From NCBI GenBank assembly GCA_033032175.1, contig CM065304.1:13516001-13580000 (forward strand): DNA of 64,000 nucleotides. Reading direction: 5' to 3'. Source of the DNA: Saturnia japonica. Its lineage: Eukaryota > Arthropoda > Insecta > Lepidoptera > Saturniidae. A model generated the notes under the pieces. The model was given only the letters and a program-made list of their open reading frames with translations. It did no database searches and was not told the origin of the DNA. Positions within the stretch are counted from its first letter, which is position 1. Each line of letters starts with the position of its first letter. Positions 1 through 12,835 of the stretch are shown piece after piece. The translations under genes and the position numbers were made by a program.

Positions 1-1440
1 TTTATATACAAGAATTGCTCACATAATAGTATTACTTAACTATTATACACATATTGTCATAAAAACAATAAATACTCCAAAACAGAATAATGAATTCGAC
101 GAAAGCCGGTAATGGAAGAACACGTTATGCAAAACACATGAGGTCATCATCACCGGGCCGTTTTGATTATCTGGAAGACCCGATTATGCAATTTAAATTT
201 ATAACACTTATTTTGATACTTTTGGACGAAATTTTTTCTAATACCTTAATTTTGTGCGTCATCATGCCTTTAATAAATAAAACTTTGTTAGGATTTTAAA
301 AATTGGAAATAATGTTGAATGCAGTGGGAAACTAATCCGTGACTTTCTTAGTCAAACACCCTGACCTTTAGATCACTTAGGTGACCTTTAACGTCATCTA
401 GAAAGATTAAAGTAGCTACAACTATAGCGAAATTGAGTTCTGTTCTACATTCTTCTAAAACATAACTGCTTACTACTTGGTTTTTAATAGTATTTTATTT
501 GGGTTAACACAAACGTTTGTGGAAACCAAGAAAAAGTTTATGTATTTGTCAATTACCGCCTTATATGCCTTATTACCAAGGTGTGAAAATAGAGAAATGC
601 AAATTTAACTAAGAATAACATTAAATATTGAACTTGGCTACTTGATAATATTGTAAAAACAAACTAAATTTTCTATACAAAATTTTATTAAACAAACCTC
701 TGTTACTTATTATATTGATATCTCAAAACTTTAATAGAAGTATAGAAATTTTGACATTGTATAATTATTGAGGTCTCCACCAATGTTTTTACACATTTGT
801 GAAAGTAAAGATAAGTAGGTTCGTAAATTATTCATACATATAATAATAATTTGTTTATATAATGACTCACATAATAGCAATTGAGAAGTATATCTGTCAC
901 TAAAAAAAATATATTTAAGGTTCTATATCAGGGATTGCGAGTTATTTTTAATCTATCCCTACGGGTTATTTTTTTATAAATATATATATAGCCATGAGTT
1001 TCAAAAATCGAAGAAATTTATTGGATAAACATAACTGAATTCTAATTGAATAATAAAAATTTTTTTCGATAATTAATGGCAGCACATTTTTTAATCTTTA
1101 TGATAAATAATTATTTTTATTCAATTCTCTTATGTCTCACCGTAATCACAATACACTGTTTATTACCTTGCATATTTTAGCTCAATGTGTTTAATCTTAT
1201 AATTATTTTACCCCATTTAGAAAAACAACTTTATATTTATGAAAATTCAGAAAATTTAGAATTATTCAGAAATTGTTATTATTTTTACTAAGTATGTACA
1301 GAATGTATAAAAAAACGTTAATATAACTATGTTAGCTTATTTATTTTATAAAATGAGAAAACCATGTCCACTTTTCTTTAAAAAAATCTTTGATATCACT
1401 GTATCGAAGTTAAAAAATATTACAACACAACTATGCAAAA
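1..1440. other. AT-rich intergenic sequence
   Basis: I see no gene here. The short open frames lack codon bias, splice context or recognisable motifs, and the stretch is dominated by A/T runs. Confidence 0.6.
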
Positions 1441-1760
1441 TTTAAAAATTTTCAACACTGACCACTTGGCTCCAGATCCCTCGCATGGTGGGCGGGGAAC
1501 GGCCGTTCTACTAGCTAAGTCGCCGGAACTGTTTTTACTCTAATATTGTACCTTCAGTTTGAGTTTATATATGATCGGGTCTACCCCATACAGCGGCTGG
1601 TGGGGCGAGACAAAGCATTCACTTTCGCCAGAAACCCCGCTATTACCGGGGACCTGCCACCTATGGCTCCCAGGAAACGTGGGATGTCTGACCTAGGAAG
1701 CATTTTTAGTATGCTTGCTCATCGAAACTTTATAATACCTATACGTCGGATGCATCTTAA
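1441..1760. other. GC-richer island of unknown nature
   Basis: This block is clearly richer in G and C than its surroundings. It contains a 73-codon open frame on the + strand (1546-1767) with no motif I recognise. The sharp composition change suggests an inserted fragment, perhaps of a retroelement, but no terminal repeat or protein domain supports a class. Confidence 0.3.
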
Positions 1761-2048
1761 TACCTGATTATATAAGCTCTTAATGAATCTGGGCACCCAC
1801 GTTTTCACATCGATGGTTTATTGTTAAAAAACGTAACGGATGTACGAGTAAAATCAACAAAAACTGTGTGACCTTCTTTCAAAGACGGAAATCCTTTTAA
1901 TAAATAAAAATAATACGCATATACTATCCGATTTTTTTTTTAATTAGGGACAAAGTTCACACACATAGGGCCGATTAATTTTAAACTTAGCAAAGCTTGT
2001 ATTATGGTAACTAAACAACAGCTATACTAGGTATACGTATATAGATAT

Positions 2049-2745
2049 ACTAGCAGTGTGCCCGAGGCTCCGCAAGCGTTTATTACTACGCAATATATAT
2101 ATTTACATCCTGTAATTTTATTATTAATCATATTGTTGATAATTCACATACCGTATCAGTTAACGAATGGTTTGTATTTCCCGTGTACAATTTTTATCAA
2201 AATCGTTTGAAAATTATTATTCTATTTTACGATTTATAATCTACGACGACGACGACTCTTATAGCCTCTCATTAGAGTATGATGTATGCCTCCCGTCTAC
2301 AAAATTTGATCAGAATTGGTTGCGAATTAACAAAAATAAAATTTTTTTACTTCTTTTTTTTATTTCTAGTAGTAATATTGAAAAATCTTATACCCATCTA
2401 TTATATAATACTTATACTTCCCGTGTACAAAATTTCATCATAATCGGTTAAGAATTAACACGAGAATAGATTGACTTGGAAAAAAATTGTTCTACGATTT
2501 CTAAAAGTAATGCGCAAATTTCTTATACTCTATCAGTTGATCAATGACTTAAGCATCCCGTGTACAAATTTTCATAAGGATCGGTCGAGCCGTTTTTGTG
2601 TTAAATCCGGACATACGAACAGACAGACAGACAGAGAAAAAAATGTTAAAGGGCATATTCGTGATCAGTATTGTTCATATAGTGTGTCTATCGAGAAATT
2701 TTGGAAAAATATTAAAAGTACAGACAGGACGATATAATATTGAAT
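2049..2745 (-). mobile_element. Helitron-like element with internal tandem units
   Basis: The + strand begins CTAGCAGTGTGCCCGAGG, the reverse of a Helitron-like 3' end. The body repeats a diverged unit of about 120-135 bp that contains CCCGTGTACAAAATTTCATC, at about 2178, 2290, 2419 and 2552. It ends in a CAGACAGACAGACAG tract and a unique tail. Related copies lie at 31330-31985 and 61213-61798. It is non-coding; the open frames in it are by-products of the repeat. Confidence 0.55.
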
Positions 2746-2798
2746 AACGAACGCGTGAGACACGTAACTAACAAATATGCTCATCACACAAAAGTCAG

Positions 2799-2878
2799 TC
2801 ATTTGCGGGAATCGAACCCGCGACCTCTAGGTTTAATAGTAGGGCTTACTGCTAATACGCCACGTAACCTGTCTCTAA
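2799..2878 (-). repeat. tRNA-derived SINE-like head
   Basis: Read on the - strand, this has a good RNA polymerase III B box (GGTTCGATTCC at 2808-2818) and, upstream, an A-box-like TGGCGTATTAGCA. The flanks do not pair into an acceptor stem, so this is a tRNA-related repeat rather than a tRNA gene. Confidence 0.45.
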
Positions 2879-3419
2879 AAGCATAAATACCAAACGGATC
2901 TTAAATTTACAACAATAAAAATTATATTTGGCGTATTTAAACATTATTGTAATCGAAGTAGTTTTTTTTTTTCTGGAGTCTTAGAAAACAATACTACAGT
3001 AATGGTTAAAACTCACTATTCATAAACATTTTCTAAATTCAAAATCATTTGTATAATTTTATACGATATTGCTTACTTATATAGTTAGGTATTCTTGCAA
3101 TATCCTTGTTGTATGCTTTTAGAGACTAATTCCGATTTCTAAATAATTATGTGAATATATAACTGATTGTGTTATAGTTTTAGAGGAAAACGCAGAAAAA
3201 TTAAAAATGCAAAACGGATTACCCTACTCATACTTAATAAAATTAGCTTTTACATAAGAGGAACAGAAATATGAACTAATAAATCACTATATACTAATCC
3301 CTAATAAGCTATTAAATAATTTTGGCCAGAAATGTCACCATGTGGCCAGTCACCGTACTTATCATGACCATAGCTGAATCAAAATGAACTGAGAATTAAT
3401 ATGAAGAGCGTATCCTACT

Positions 3420-3962
3420 TCCTACTAATATAATAAATGTGAAAGTGTGTATGTTTGGATGTTTGTTACTCAATCACCCAAAAACGGCTGAACTGATTTG
3501 AATTAAATTTGGTCGCCGGATAGTCTATGACCTGGAATAACACATAGGGTACTTTTTATCCAGGTAAAAGTCATAGTTTAACCAGTGTTACCCTAAAAAT
3601 ATAATAAATGGAAAGTTTGCATATGACATTTGATAGCATATGACTATCTCCTATACGTAAGTCTCGAAAAGCTATTTTGTAACAAACAATTGTTAAAAAT
3701 GAAAAAGTGATTTATGACCTTTAGTTTTAGGCATGGTATATTAATCTTACGAATAAGTTTCTTCGTCATGAACAAAATTTTATAAAGTTAAGTTTTGCTC
3801 ATTATTAGTATATTATTTTGACACATAGTTTAGGAGATAATAAAAAAATTAAATAATTTGTACTTGCGACAAGAACAATAATTATGACGTGACACAGGTG
3901 CGTTGACGTTGCGGTGTTTATTGTATAAAATTAACATGGGTGAAACCGTGGGGCACAGCTAG
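3420..3962 (+). mobile_element. Non-autonomous Helitron-like element
   Basis: It starts with TCCTACTAATATAATAAATG and ends with GTGGGGCACAGCTAG, the TC...CTAG layout of lepidopteran non-autonomous Helitrons. It is about 540 bp with no coding capacity. Its 3' half (AAAAAGTGATTTATGACC onward) is shared with the elements at 56775-57321 and 61800-62515. Confidence 0.6.
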
Positions 3963-4398
3963 TACATTAATAATAATCAATAATCTTTTACCTACGGAAC
4001 TGTAAGTTCACATTGTTGCTTTACTTCTTTATGTTTTGAATCTACGACCTTCCAATGTAGGAAGTTACTATAAACTTGAAACTAGATTTAAGTCTGCGGC
4101 TTCGCTCGCTTAGACTATACGATTTATACATTTTTTATTATAATTGAATTTACATTATTATTTATTTATTTGTACAATAAATTTTGCTATCCCTTTTTCC
4201 TTACGTTGTTTGTTTGAATGGTTTGAATTGAAAAAAAAAAACTCTCTAGTACGCGACTCATTTATTTTCTCAATGTGTAATAATATGAATTTTTAAATAA
4301 ATCCGAGCTTAAAAATATATTTTTTATAAGTACGGTACCTTCAGACCTCAAACAACGGTGACCGTCGGTGACACAAACTTGATCGACAGTCGTCGATG

Positions 4399-4611
4399 TC
4401 ATGCCGGCCTACTGAAATGCCTCTTCACGGCTCGTTTGAAGGACCCAATGTCATAAGAAGGGAAACATTTTGGCTGGGACGCTATTCTACATCTGCACAG
4501 TACGGCAGAGATAAGAATTAGAGAATTACTTTGTAACTCCTTCGTAACTGTGGCTCCGTAGACCAGACCGCGTGGTTCTGTAGTGAAAGGGCGATTATGG
4601 GATAAGGTCAA
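4399..4611 (-). pseudogene. LINE ORF2 C-terminal fragment
   Basis: The - strand frame ends in FPSYDIGSFKRAVKRHFSRP. This resembles the extreme C-terminus of ORF2 in jockey/CR1-type non-LTR retrotransposons (usual form FPxxYDLxxFKxxVNRxL). The residues upstream do not read as reverse transcriptase, so only the tail is preserved and the first half of the frame is probably not original coding sequence. A sister fragment lies at 58572-58730 on the same strand. Confidence 0.5.
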
Positions 4612-4699
4612 ACAACTTTTCAGAACATCAGTGCATCAGAATTCAGTGCTCAGCGAGGTACTTCGCAGCTGAAGTGGTTCTAAATACTTAGGCTTCACG

Positions 4700-7200
4700 A
4701 CCTTGGGTGTTTAATTTCGAAATATACCTTCTTAAAAATAATGTAAAATCAACTCTCCCCAAATTTAATATTTATTATATCCTTATTTGTTTGGGCTTGG
4801 TTATGTAAGTTATGTTGAATCAGTCAGGACAAAGTTTACTTTTGGCCGAGTTATTTTATTTCATACTAGCCCTGTACCAATTTGGGGACTCACAGTGTGA
4901 TTGAAGTAGAAAATGACGAAGTCATTAGAAAATTCACCGATTTTTTTTCCAGATCAATCAGTACATGATATAATATTATAGCCAAAAAGCAAAGTATAAA
5001 AACCTCCTCCATCCTTCAGGAGATCGCGAGAAATAATTAATCATGTGTTGTCCCTGCGGCGAGTAGGATTTTCAGAGCTCCTTGCGATAGGGGGTCCATA
5101 GGCTACGGTAGCCGCTTACCATCAGGCGGGCCGTATGCTTGTTTGCCACCTTTGTAGTATAAGTAAGAAAACTTGTGATATTGAATTTCAACTGGCGGAC
5201 TTTTCTTACCAAGATGGGCAAGTAGTCATTAGAACAGAAAAGCATAAGGACCTAATGGAGTTATAAAGATTTTGTTCTAAAGGGACTCAAGCCCATTAAG
5301 AAAGCATTACTTACTCATAATTAATAATATACAATTATAAATAAGTTATTGATTTACATTCCTTGTATGGTATAAAATGGAAATTCGTTATTATTGTTTT
5401 GTCGAAATGACAACTACTTTGTTTCTTAATTATTTTTATATTTTTAATATCTTTGCCAAAGTACCTTACTGTTCGTAAGTTGATCTCAATAAAGCTAACT
5501 AAAATTCCTGCCAATAAGTGATAAGCGTTAAATGTTTACTTTCAAAGCTGTTTAAACTTGCAAATTATAAAATTATAATTACTCAAAATTTTGTTTTTGT
5601 TCCTATACCCTTCTTATGGTTTTATTCAAAGTAATAAGTGACCCAAAATAGTTGTTTTTCTGAATTGATTTTTATTTGACTGAGACTTTGATCTCTGATT
5701 AACCTGATTAGCCTCTTTAGGCTTGTTAATACACACGCTAATAAGCTGTGCACATGGTTCCGCTCGAGTGAACCCACGCGCTTCCATAAACGGCTCGGCG
5801 CGGTGGAGGGGTGGTCGCCCGGCGATTATTTTAATGATAAAAATTCTTTTTTTTCTGGGAAACCTGTCGTGTAACAACAATTTATATTATAATTTAGAAG
5901 AAGTCGAGAAGGGATTATGAAATGAAATTAAGATATAAATATTAACATAAGTATATATTTTATAGGATATCTCACAATATTTAAAAAAAAATATTAAATT
6001 TACTTTATTAAATTAGGTAGGAATTACAACTTCGTAAATTAATTTAAAAATATAATAATTACGGCACCGTAGGTTAATATCCTAATTATATTATAAGTCC
6101 TTGTAAATGTTAAAGGAGGATTATACCAAACCTATAACAAACTAGAACTGTATTATAAAGAACCAGCTTTAAATATAGAACAGTCTCTGAAAAAAAAGAT
6201 TGACAAGTCTGTTGTGTAAAAAAAGTGTCAATAAATTAAAACTGAAAATTGAAAAAAATTGTGATAATAAAAGACTTTTAAATTTGTGTAAACCTCCAGT
6301 TATAATATCTGCTTAACGTAAGTGCTTCCAACTATAATAGTAAAGCTTTCAAATGTTCACAATATACTGTCCAAAATAAATAGAATTCCAACTACAGGCA
6401 GCTCTGCGTCGGGACCACAAACCAGTTTCCTGCGGTATTAGTCGATTAGTTTAGTGTAGCACGTACCAAGAGTTGACGCCTCCAGCCACCGGATCAGTGT
6501 AGACACACAACGGGCACCGTTTCATCAGGCAGCCAACGCAGCACCATAAATTTCAACAACCAAGATTGAATATGAAAATAGATATTCATAATATTATTAT
6601 AATGAAAAGTTTATGTAGTTCCTCGATCGTCTTAGAAAATACTTGATAGTTTATATATTCAATATTTCTATAATATATTTCTCCTTTTTAGAAATCTGAC
6701 TGTATAGCCGAGTCTCTTGTATAATCTGACGTTATGTCTGTACAATATTTCAAATACCCGTTCTACCGAATTCAAAATTTGAAATTTAAAATATTTTGCG
6801 AAACGTAGGTTTTATATAATTTAATAAAACCTTGTTAAAGTAAAACATATATTTTCCAAACTGTGCATGCCCAAAACTATCATAGTAACAGTAATTGACA
6901 TGTTGACAATCCTAAAATGTAAACATTGGATCTGCTAAAGAAAAAATATTATCGTTAAATATAATTAGAATTATCATTAAACCTAAAAAGATCGCATTAT
7001 AAATGATATCTGAACAGAAAAATTTATAAAATACAATAACCAAAGTCCTAACCGATGTCCTAGAAATAAAATAGCGAATTCCTATTTTATATACAGGGAA
7101 TAATACAATAAATACAAGGTGAATAAAAATATAAATATACGAGGTATTACGATAAATATATATATAGAAGCTGATTACTTAGACCTATATAACAAACCCT
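4700..7200. other. Intergenic DNA with dispersed repeat scraps
   Basis: No gene is supported. A LINE 3'-end-like motif (GTAGCCGCTTACCATCAGGC) lies at about 5108-5130 and recurs in diverged form near 58705 and 56085. GC-richer patches occur at about 5750-5825 and 6390-6545. The second holds a 33-codon cysteine-rich frame on the - strand (6454-6552). Confidence 0.4.
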
Positions 7201-7208
7201 TTTTTTTA

Positions 7209-7436
7209 AATAAAGGTATCCTATGTTAGATACTCTTTATAACATCAGCTATCTGCCAGTTAAAGTCCCATCCAAATCGCTCCAATCGTTTCAGAGATTT
7301 CCCGGAACAAACAGACTGACAGACAAATTTTCAATAAAATAGTTTTTTATTATAAGTGCAGTATATACTTTCGTATGCATTGAGTAAAAGGCTTTATTTT
7401 AACATTACTTACAGACACTTCAGTTTTATTTATTTG
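7209..7436 (-). mobile_element. Truncated Lep1-type Helitron-like fragment
   Basis: It shares the 5'-half consensus of the full copies at 16236-16761 and 20119-20627: ATCAGCTATCTGCCAGT, the CCGGAACAAACAGACTGACAG tract region and GACACTTCAGTTTTAT. The CTAG end and the middle are missing. Confidence 0.55.
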
Positions 7437-8662
7437 TATATATTAAAAGTTTTACGGCGTTTTTCAAACAAATCACATAAACGATTCTTTTAACATGTTA
7501 AAAAGTGTACTTTATCGGTTTAAAAATTGAGAAGAGCTTAAAGAGGTGTTCATTTAATGGGTATGTCTATGAAGCAAATAAAAAATAATTGTGTTTCCAA
7601 AAACAGCTTTATAATTTTAATATTTCATGATAAAAATATTTATATTATAATGAAGTACCATACAGTGTAAGATCTTTATAACGAACTTTTATTTAACGAA
7701 ACACTAACTAATGCACAGAAATCACTTGGCTTTGATTAGTTTAAAATAATTTTAAGAATTCCCTACATTAATAGGTACACTCTTTATAGCGTAACAATTA
7801 CTCTAATTAGCGAAATAATTCGTTATTGTTTTAACGGCAGTAAACATTTATTTACCAATTGAATTTCTGGTACCGAAGATTCGAAGAAATACGTTATTTT
7901 ATATTTTATATAATTGCTTAGATCGTGTTTATATCTAATCTCATTTGGTTGTTATGTGTTGTCTTTGCATTTCATACTCTTATTTACTTAAAATTGCCAA
8001 ACTGTAAATGACGAGTAAAATAAAAACTGTGTATTTTTGAAAAAGTTTAGTAGAGAAAAGTGAAAAGGATAGATAAAAGAGAAAAGAAAAGCGATGTTGG
8101 TTGATACTTTGTATATTCAGTAAATTATCAGTACCATTACCAAGTATCATGTGGAAAAACATGAAAAAAAAAACATTACAGACCGTGGTTTTTTCTACTC
8201 TCCATTTATTGAAAATTCTTAATATCGGAGTAAAATACTCTGTAAGTGAAGTTTTGCCAATACAGTTTACAGCGTACCTGTCATTTATGAAATTGCAATT
8301 TCCGCCCGTTCATGTTATAGACATGCGCGCTTCGCTTGTCATGTGCTTTGGACATTTACAAACGTGAAATTTTGTAATATTTGTTGTGATTTTAACGTTC
8401 CATCATCAGTTACTTCAATTTAAACATTAGTAATTCTTAACAAAAACGTAATATTATTATTCTAGGACGGTAAACAACGATATTAATAATAATCATGTTT
8501 ATTTCAGACTGATATCCAATATTCTTATTAGTAAATTTAGCCAATTAGAACACAAAGCACATTTTACAAATACATAGGATACACATGCAAAACCAGTAGC
8601 TTGCAGAGTTGCCACGAGCTTTCCAATAATATTCACAGGACACCATTAGAGCTCCACACACA

Positions 8663-9128
8663 AGGCTATTTTAGAGACAAAATTGCTTATTGTGGATGTT
8701 CCTTAGAAAATAGATGTAAACTCTCCCGGATTTTTTTTTAGGTCTTTTTAATGCTTGTGATTATGTAGTACATTAATTTGCTATATCTCTTATGGTTTAC
8801 TTAGGATAAGCCATTTAAGCGCCCGAATTGATTCACTATGACCAGTTTTTTATTATTTGTGCGGAATCATAATTATTTTTTCTAAAATAAAAGTAGTCTA
8901 AGTTACTCCCTATATTCTCAGCTATCTATCAGTGAAAGTCCCGTCAAAATAGGTCCAACCGTTTCGGAGATTACCCGGAACAAACAGACAGATAGACAGA
9001 CAGACGGACACAAATTTTAAAAATGAGCTTTTGTGTTATAGGTATCGTGTATACCTTTATATGCATTTAGTATAAAACTGTTATTTTGACATTACAAACA
9101 GACACTTCAATTTTATTAATTATGTAGA
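8663..9128 (-). mobile_element. Lep1-type Helitron-like element, 3'-truncated
   Basis: It aligns along its length with the full copies at 16236 and 20119. Shared landmarks are TTATTGTGGATGTTCCTTAG, GCCATTTAAGCGCCCGAATT, the tract of repeated CAGA and ACACTTCAATTTTATTAATT. The terminal 60 bp with the CTAG hairpin are replaced by unrelated sequence. Confidence 0.6.
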
Positions 9129-9420
9129 TACATAAGATTTACACAGTGACTTCCAAACTAGGCAGAGCCTGTATCTTGGAAGCCGACATACGAATTTACA
9201 AAACATTTTGCACAAACACCTCAGGTGGCCGTGAACGATTATATAGGTAAAATTTAATAAAATTATGTAATTATTATCCTTATCTATGCACATGCCAACA
9301 TATATGACACATAAATAAATATTATAAACAACTCTGTTACATTTTTTACTACTCAAATGTAAAAATGGAATGTATTGATTCTAGCTTATATAATTTATGG
9401 TAAACTGAAAACTGAAGCAG

Positions 9421-9651
9421 CTACGAATTAATTTTAAAAATATGCTCAATTTCATCATACGTAAGTGTGCTCAGCCACTCAGAAACAAGACGTTTGGCAG
9501 CAGGGACTGAAATTTCCGTGATTGAGCAATATTTTAAGATATTATTATAGATATGACAAGCCATAAAACTAACTAATGTTTGTGCAAAAGGAGTATTTAT
9601 ACTAAGGGAGTTGCAGCACAGAATATACGACGTTGCTGCATCTGTGAATAC
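9421..9651 (-). other. Unrecognised 76-codon open frame, protein-like
   Basis: Between a TGA at 9652-9654 and a TAG at 9421-9423 the - strand is open for 76 codons with no early ATG; the first Met is residue 30. The translation looks protein-like: two adjacent Cys near residues 12-13 and a C-terminal AKRLVSEWLSTLTYDEIEHI. An AG acceptor (ATTCACAG) sits just inside the 5' end, so it could be a terminal exon or a transposase remnant. I do not recognise the family and found no companion exon. Confidence 0.25.
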
Positions 9652-9817
9652 TCAGGGCTATTATGTATTTCTTTATGTATATTAAGACATAATTTGAGCA
9701 TGAAAAATTTCCGGCCACTAAGAATTTAGCTTTCTTTATAAATTTCAGCGGTCGGGTATCTATAAGGTCTTCTAAGCATAACCTTAAGGATAGATCCCGG
9801 ATAGGATTATTTATGTA

Positions 9818-10140
9818 AAATGTTCTTCTTCTTCTTCTTACACAATTATGCCAATGTCACGTGGACAGAATATTTGTCTAATATTCACACTTCAAGCAAC
9901 GGTATAAAACGCTCGTGAGCTCGTGACTCGCTTATTAAAAATGTTTAGGGAGTTTTTGTGGCTATTTAAATGTCATGCATGTAGTTTTTATTTGTAATTC
10001 ACTTTACTTAAGCTCAATAGCCAAACGAAAACTATATCACGCAAAATGTCCACCAACATTACATAAAATTGGGCCAATTACCAAATAACGTAAGTTTATG
10101 AATTAAAATAAAAACCAGTTCTCGCAAAAACTCCATGTAA
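9818..10140. repeat. Dispersed repeat, copy 1 of 2
   Basis: It opens with a CTTCTTCTTCTT tract and contains ACTATATCACGCAAAATG followed by CCACCAACATTACATAA. A diverged copy with the same order of motifs is at 62628-62980. Non-coding. Confidence 0.45.
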
Positions 10141-10920
10141 ACCAGTTACTGTTTATTCAGTTCTTTGTCATATCTACAAACATTAAAAGGGAAAATTTTT
10201 GAAATTGAATGTTTGTAGGTGTTCTTTGGAGCTATTGAACAGATGCTAAAAATTCTGACACTGATAGAAACTAACGTTTAAGCTGGTGGTGATAAGCTAT
10301 AAAAGGTAGTCGCGGTATGTTGATGGTATGTACTACATATAAAACATTAAGTTGATACGAAGTTTGAAAGTCCTCTGAGTATTAGTATTACTCGTACGTA
10401 ATAATATTTTGAAACTTTCTTCGATTTTACGCAACGGATAAGTTTGATATATCTATCTTTTTCATTATTTACACGCCGTGTATACCTATAATCAAACAGA
10501 TATATAAATAACTATATTAAATAAACGTGTTATGCTATGTCGTCGATTGTTTCTGATCTTCACATGTTTAAAATTGATTAATAAAATCTAGTTTGTCATG
10601 AATTAATATAAATTTTAATAATATATAGTAATTTTACGTTATTTAGGTGTACTAATTTGTATAAATATTTATACCTCTAGATTACAATCTCTACTAACCG
10701 TTATCTGTAGACACTAATTAATACATACTAGAAAGCTCTAGAGTTTTTTTAGAACCGACTATTGTTAGTCATATGGGCCCAAAAAACTCAAGCCTCAGAC
10801 AGCTTTACTGAGTTTGGGGGCAATCGTTGAAGGCATTCAGCCATGAAAGCGTGGTAACATGTTCAAGGGAGCCAATGTGGCCGAACCCCGGCTTGAGCTG
10901 TTACCGAAACTCGAGATATT

Positions 10921-11181
10921 GTTTGTTTATTTAAACGCGCTAATCGCTTCAGCTACCTACCAGTTGTTGTTTATTTTGTATTTTATAAGTATTTATTGAG
11001 GAAGGTTATATAATTTCACGCTACGATCCTAAAGAGTGGAACAGTAACCAGTGAACTGCAAGCAACCTAGCAAGCTGTAGATAAGTAGGGAAGTGATATC
11101 ATAGATAGAGTACGTTGGCTCCAGCGCGATGGAGAGTTGATCAAATAAATTTAACACGGGTGAAACGATAGCTTTCTAGCA
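10921..11181 (+). mobile_element. Helitron-like fragment
   Basis: It begins GTTTGTTTATTTAAACGCGC, a common internal 5' sequence of lepidopteran Helitrons, and ends near AACACGGGTGAAACGATAGC. A related 3' part is at 30410-30595, and an opposite-strand copy is at 58810-59085. Confidence 0.45.
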
Positions 11182-11406
11182 GTAATATAAACTTGTTTAC
11201 TTGAAATAGAAGCGTGAACGATTGACTGTAAATAAAAATAATACATAATTTATAGTTATAGTCGGTGTGGAAGCCAGGCCTTCATTGTCACTCTTCGACT
11301 GTTGGATCCCAAGTTACACCGAATGAGTTTTGCCAATTAAAAAAGCGAAAACCATATGAGTAAATCTTTACATTAAGTTTGATAAAGATATAAATGGTGG
11401 TGTTAA

Positions 11407-11760
11407 TCTATACAATTAATAAAATTGATGTGTTTGTTAGGCTGTTTGTGTTACTTAGGCTAATTTTATTTTAGAAAAATAATTAGGGTTTCGGACAAAT
11501 TTAAAAAAGCTGGTCATGTTGAATCAATTCGGGCGCTTAAAAGGCTTATGCTGAGTAAACCGTAAAAGGTGTAGCAAATTAATGTACAATACAATTATAA
11601 GCATTAAAAATACCTACAAAAAAGTCCGGAAGTGTATACACTTATCTTCTACGGAACACCCACAATAAGCATTTTTATCTTTAAAATAGCCGGGAGCGGG
11701 GGAACAAGTTTCGCGCGGGCATTCTGTAGTCCACGTAAGTGAAGCCACGGGCACAGCTAG
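11407..11760 (+). mobile_element. Lep1-type Helitron-like element, internally deleted
   Basis: It starts TCTATACAATTAATAAAATT and ends GAAGCCACGGGCACAGCTAG. Compared with the 526-bp copy at 16236, about 170 bp containing the CAGA tract is missing just inside the 5' end. Both termini are intact. Confidence 0.65.
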
Positions 11761-12259
11761 TACATAGTAAATGGCTGATTGAGCTTTGCTCGGTATAAAA
11801 AAACCTATCTAGTTGCCTACTCGTAAACTTGGAATGTAAAACATTATTTAAATAAAAAATCTTTGAAGCCGATTCCGGGAAACCAATTACATGACGTATT
11901 GCTTACATAATAGTTTTAGATACATATCAGGACTTACATCAACCGTGTTGATAGAAGAATAAAGCATTATTATACGCTATACAATGCTAAGAAATATTTT
12001 AACAGTGGTTATCTTAAATCCAAGGCTTCAATTAGGTATTGTTAACAGCACCTAATAATCATAAAAAAAACCTTCAATTCAAGACAATAGCATATTTAAA
12101 AGAAGCAATTAGATAAAAATATTTTATCCTTATTTCTATCTCTTTATATTCATTTGTGTACGGATAATGAATTTTCTTAAACTTCTTGCAAATCGTGGTT
12201 CTTCTAATGGATTTTTATTGGTAAGGGATAAATATGAATGAAAAATAATTATTGTTATT

Positions 12260-12480
12260 GCGCTGTATCGATCGATGTGAGTTAGAATCTCTGCAAAGGA
12301 CTTGAGATTTCGGTGAAGGAAAGCATCGTGATGATACCATTGCATGATGGTAGGACATATTCTAATGACCGCCTGGTTGGCTATCACCTTCAAGTTGAAA
12401 ATCTGTCGCCAAGCATCTATAATTATGCACTCCCACTCCAAATAGGCTAGCGTGTTATCAGATTGGGTCATATCGTCATA
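12260..12480 (+). repeat. tRNA-derived SINE copy, 5'-truncated
   Basis: It aligns with the better copy at 26766-27014: CGATCGATGTGAGTT, GGTGAAGGAAAGCATCGTGA and GGCTAGCGTGTTATC occur in the same order. The B box is decayed (GTTAGAATCTC) and the A box region is absent. The 116-codon frame on the other strand comes from this repeat, not from a gene. Confidence 0.55.
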
Positions 12481-12670
12481 TAACATTACGTGAGGTTATG
12501 ACAAAACGCTCAAACCTATACATATATATATAAACACAAATAAAAAGTTATATGTATAGCTTTTGTGATTGTAAAAAAATGCCGTTGAAAAGCAATACAC
12601 TGATATGAATATGACACATTGTTTATTGACAGCCTCAAATACTTACAGTAATCAACTTTTGCTTAACCTT

Positions 12671-12835
12671 AATATATAAAAACCTCGTGTCACGATGATT
12701 ATTTAAGCTAATCTCCGAAACCAACCAACCGATTTCAATGAAATTTGTAAATGTGTATATGGTTGGTTCCAGCTTGAGAGATAGGATAATTTTTGTATTA
12801 ATAAGGATAGCTGACATCGATTCGCATTTATGTTG
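12671..12835 (+). repeat. Helitron-like 5' fragment
   Basis: TATATAAAAACCTCGTGTCA followed by CTAATCTCCGAAACCAACC resembles the start of another common lepidopteran non-autonomous family. No 3' end is visible. Confidence 0.35.

Noticed and set aside
2471..2737. 88-codon + strand frame with a TNRQTDRE stretch
   Set aside because: The stretch is the translation of the CAGA tract of a Helitron-like element.
2804..2878. Candidate tRNA gene
   Set aside because: B box is good but 5' and 3' ends cannot pair; better explained as a SINE head.
12136..12486. 116-codon - strand frame
   Set aside because: It overlaps a SINE copy that also gives spurious frames at 26777-26974 and 51451-51696.
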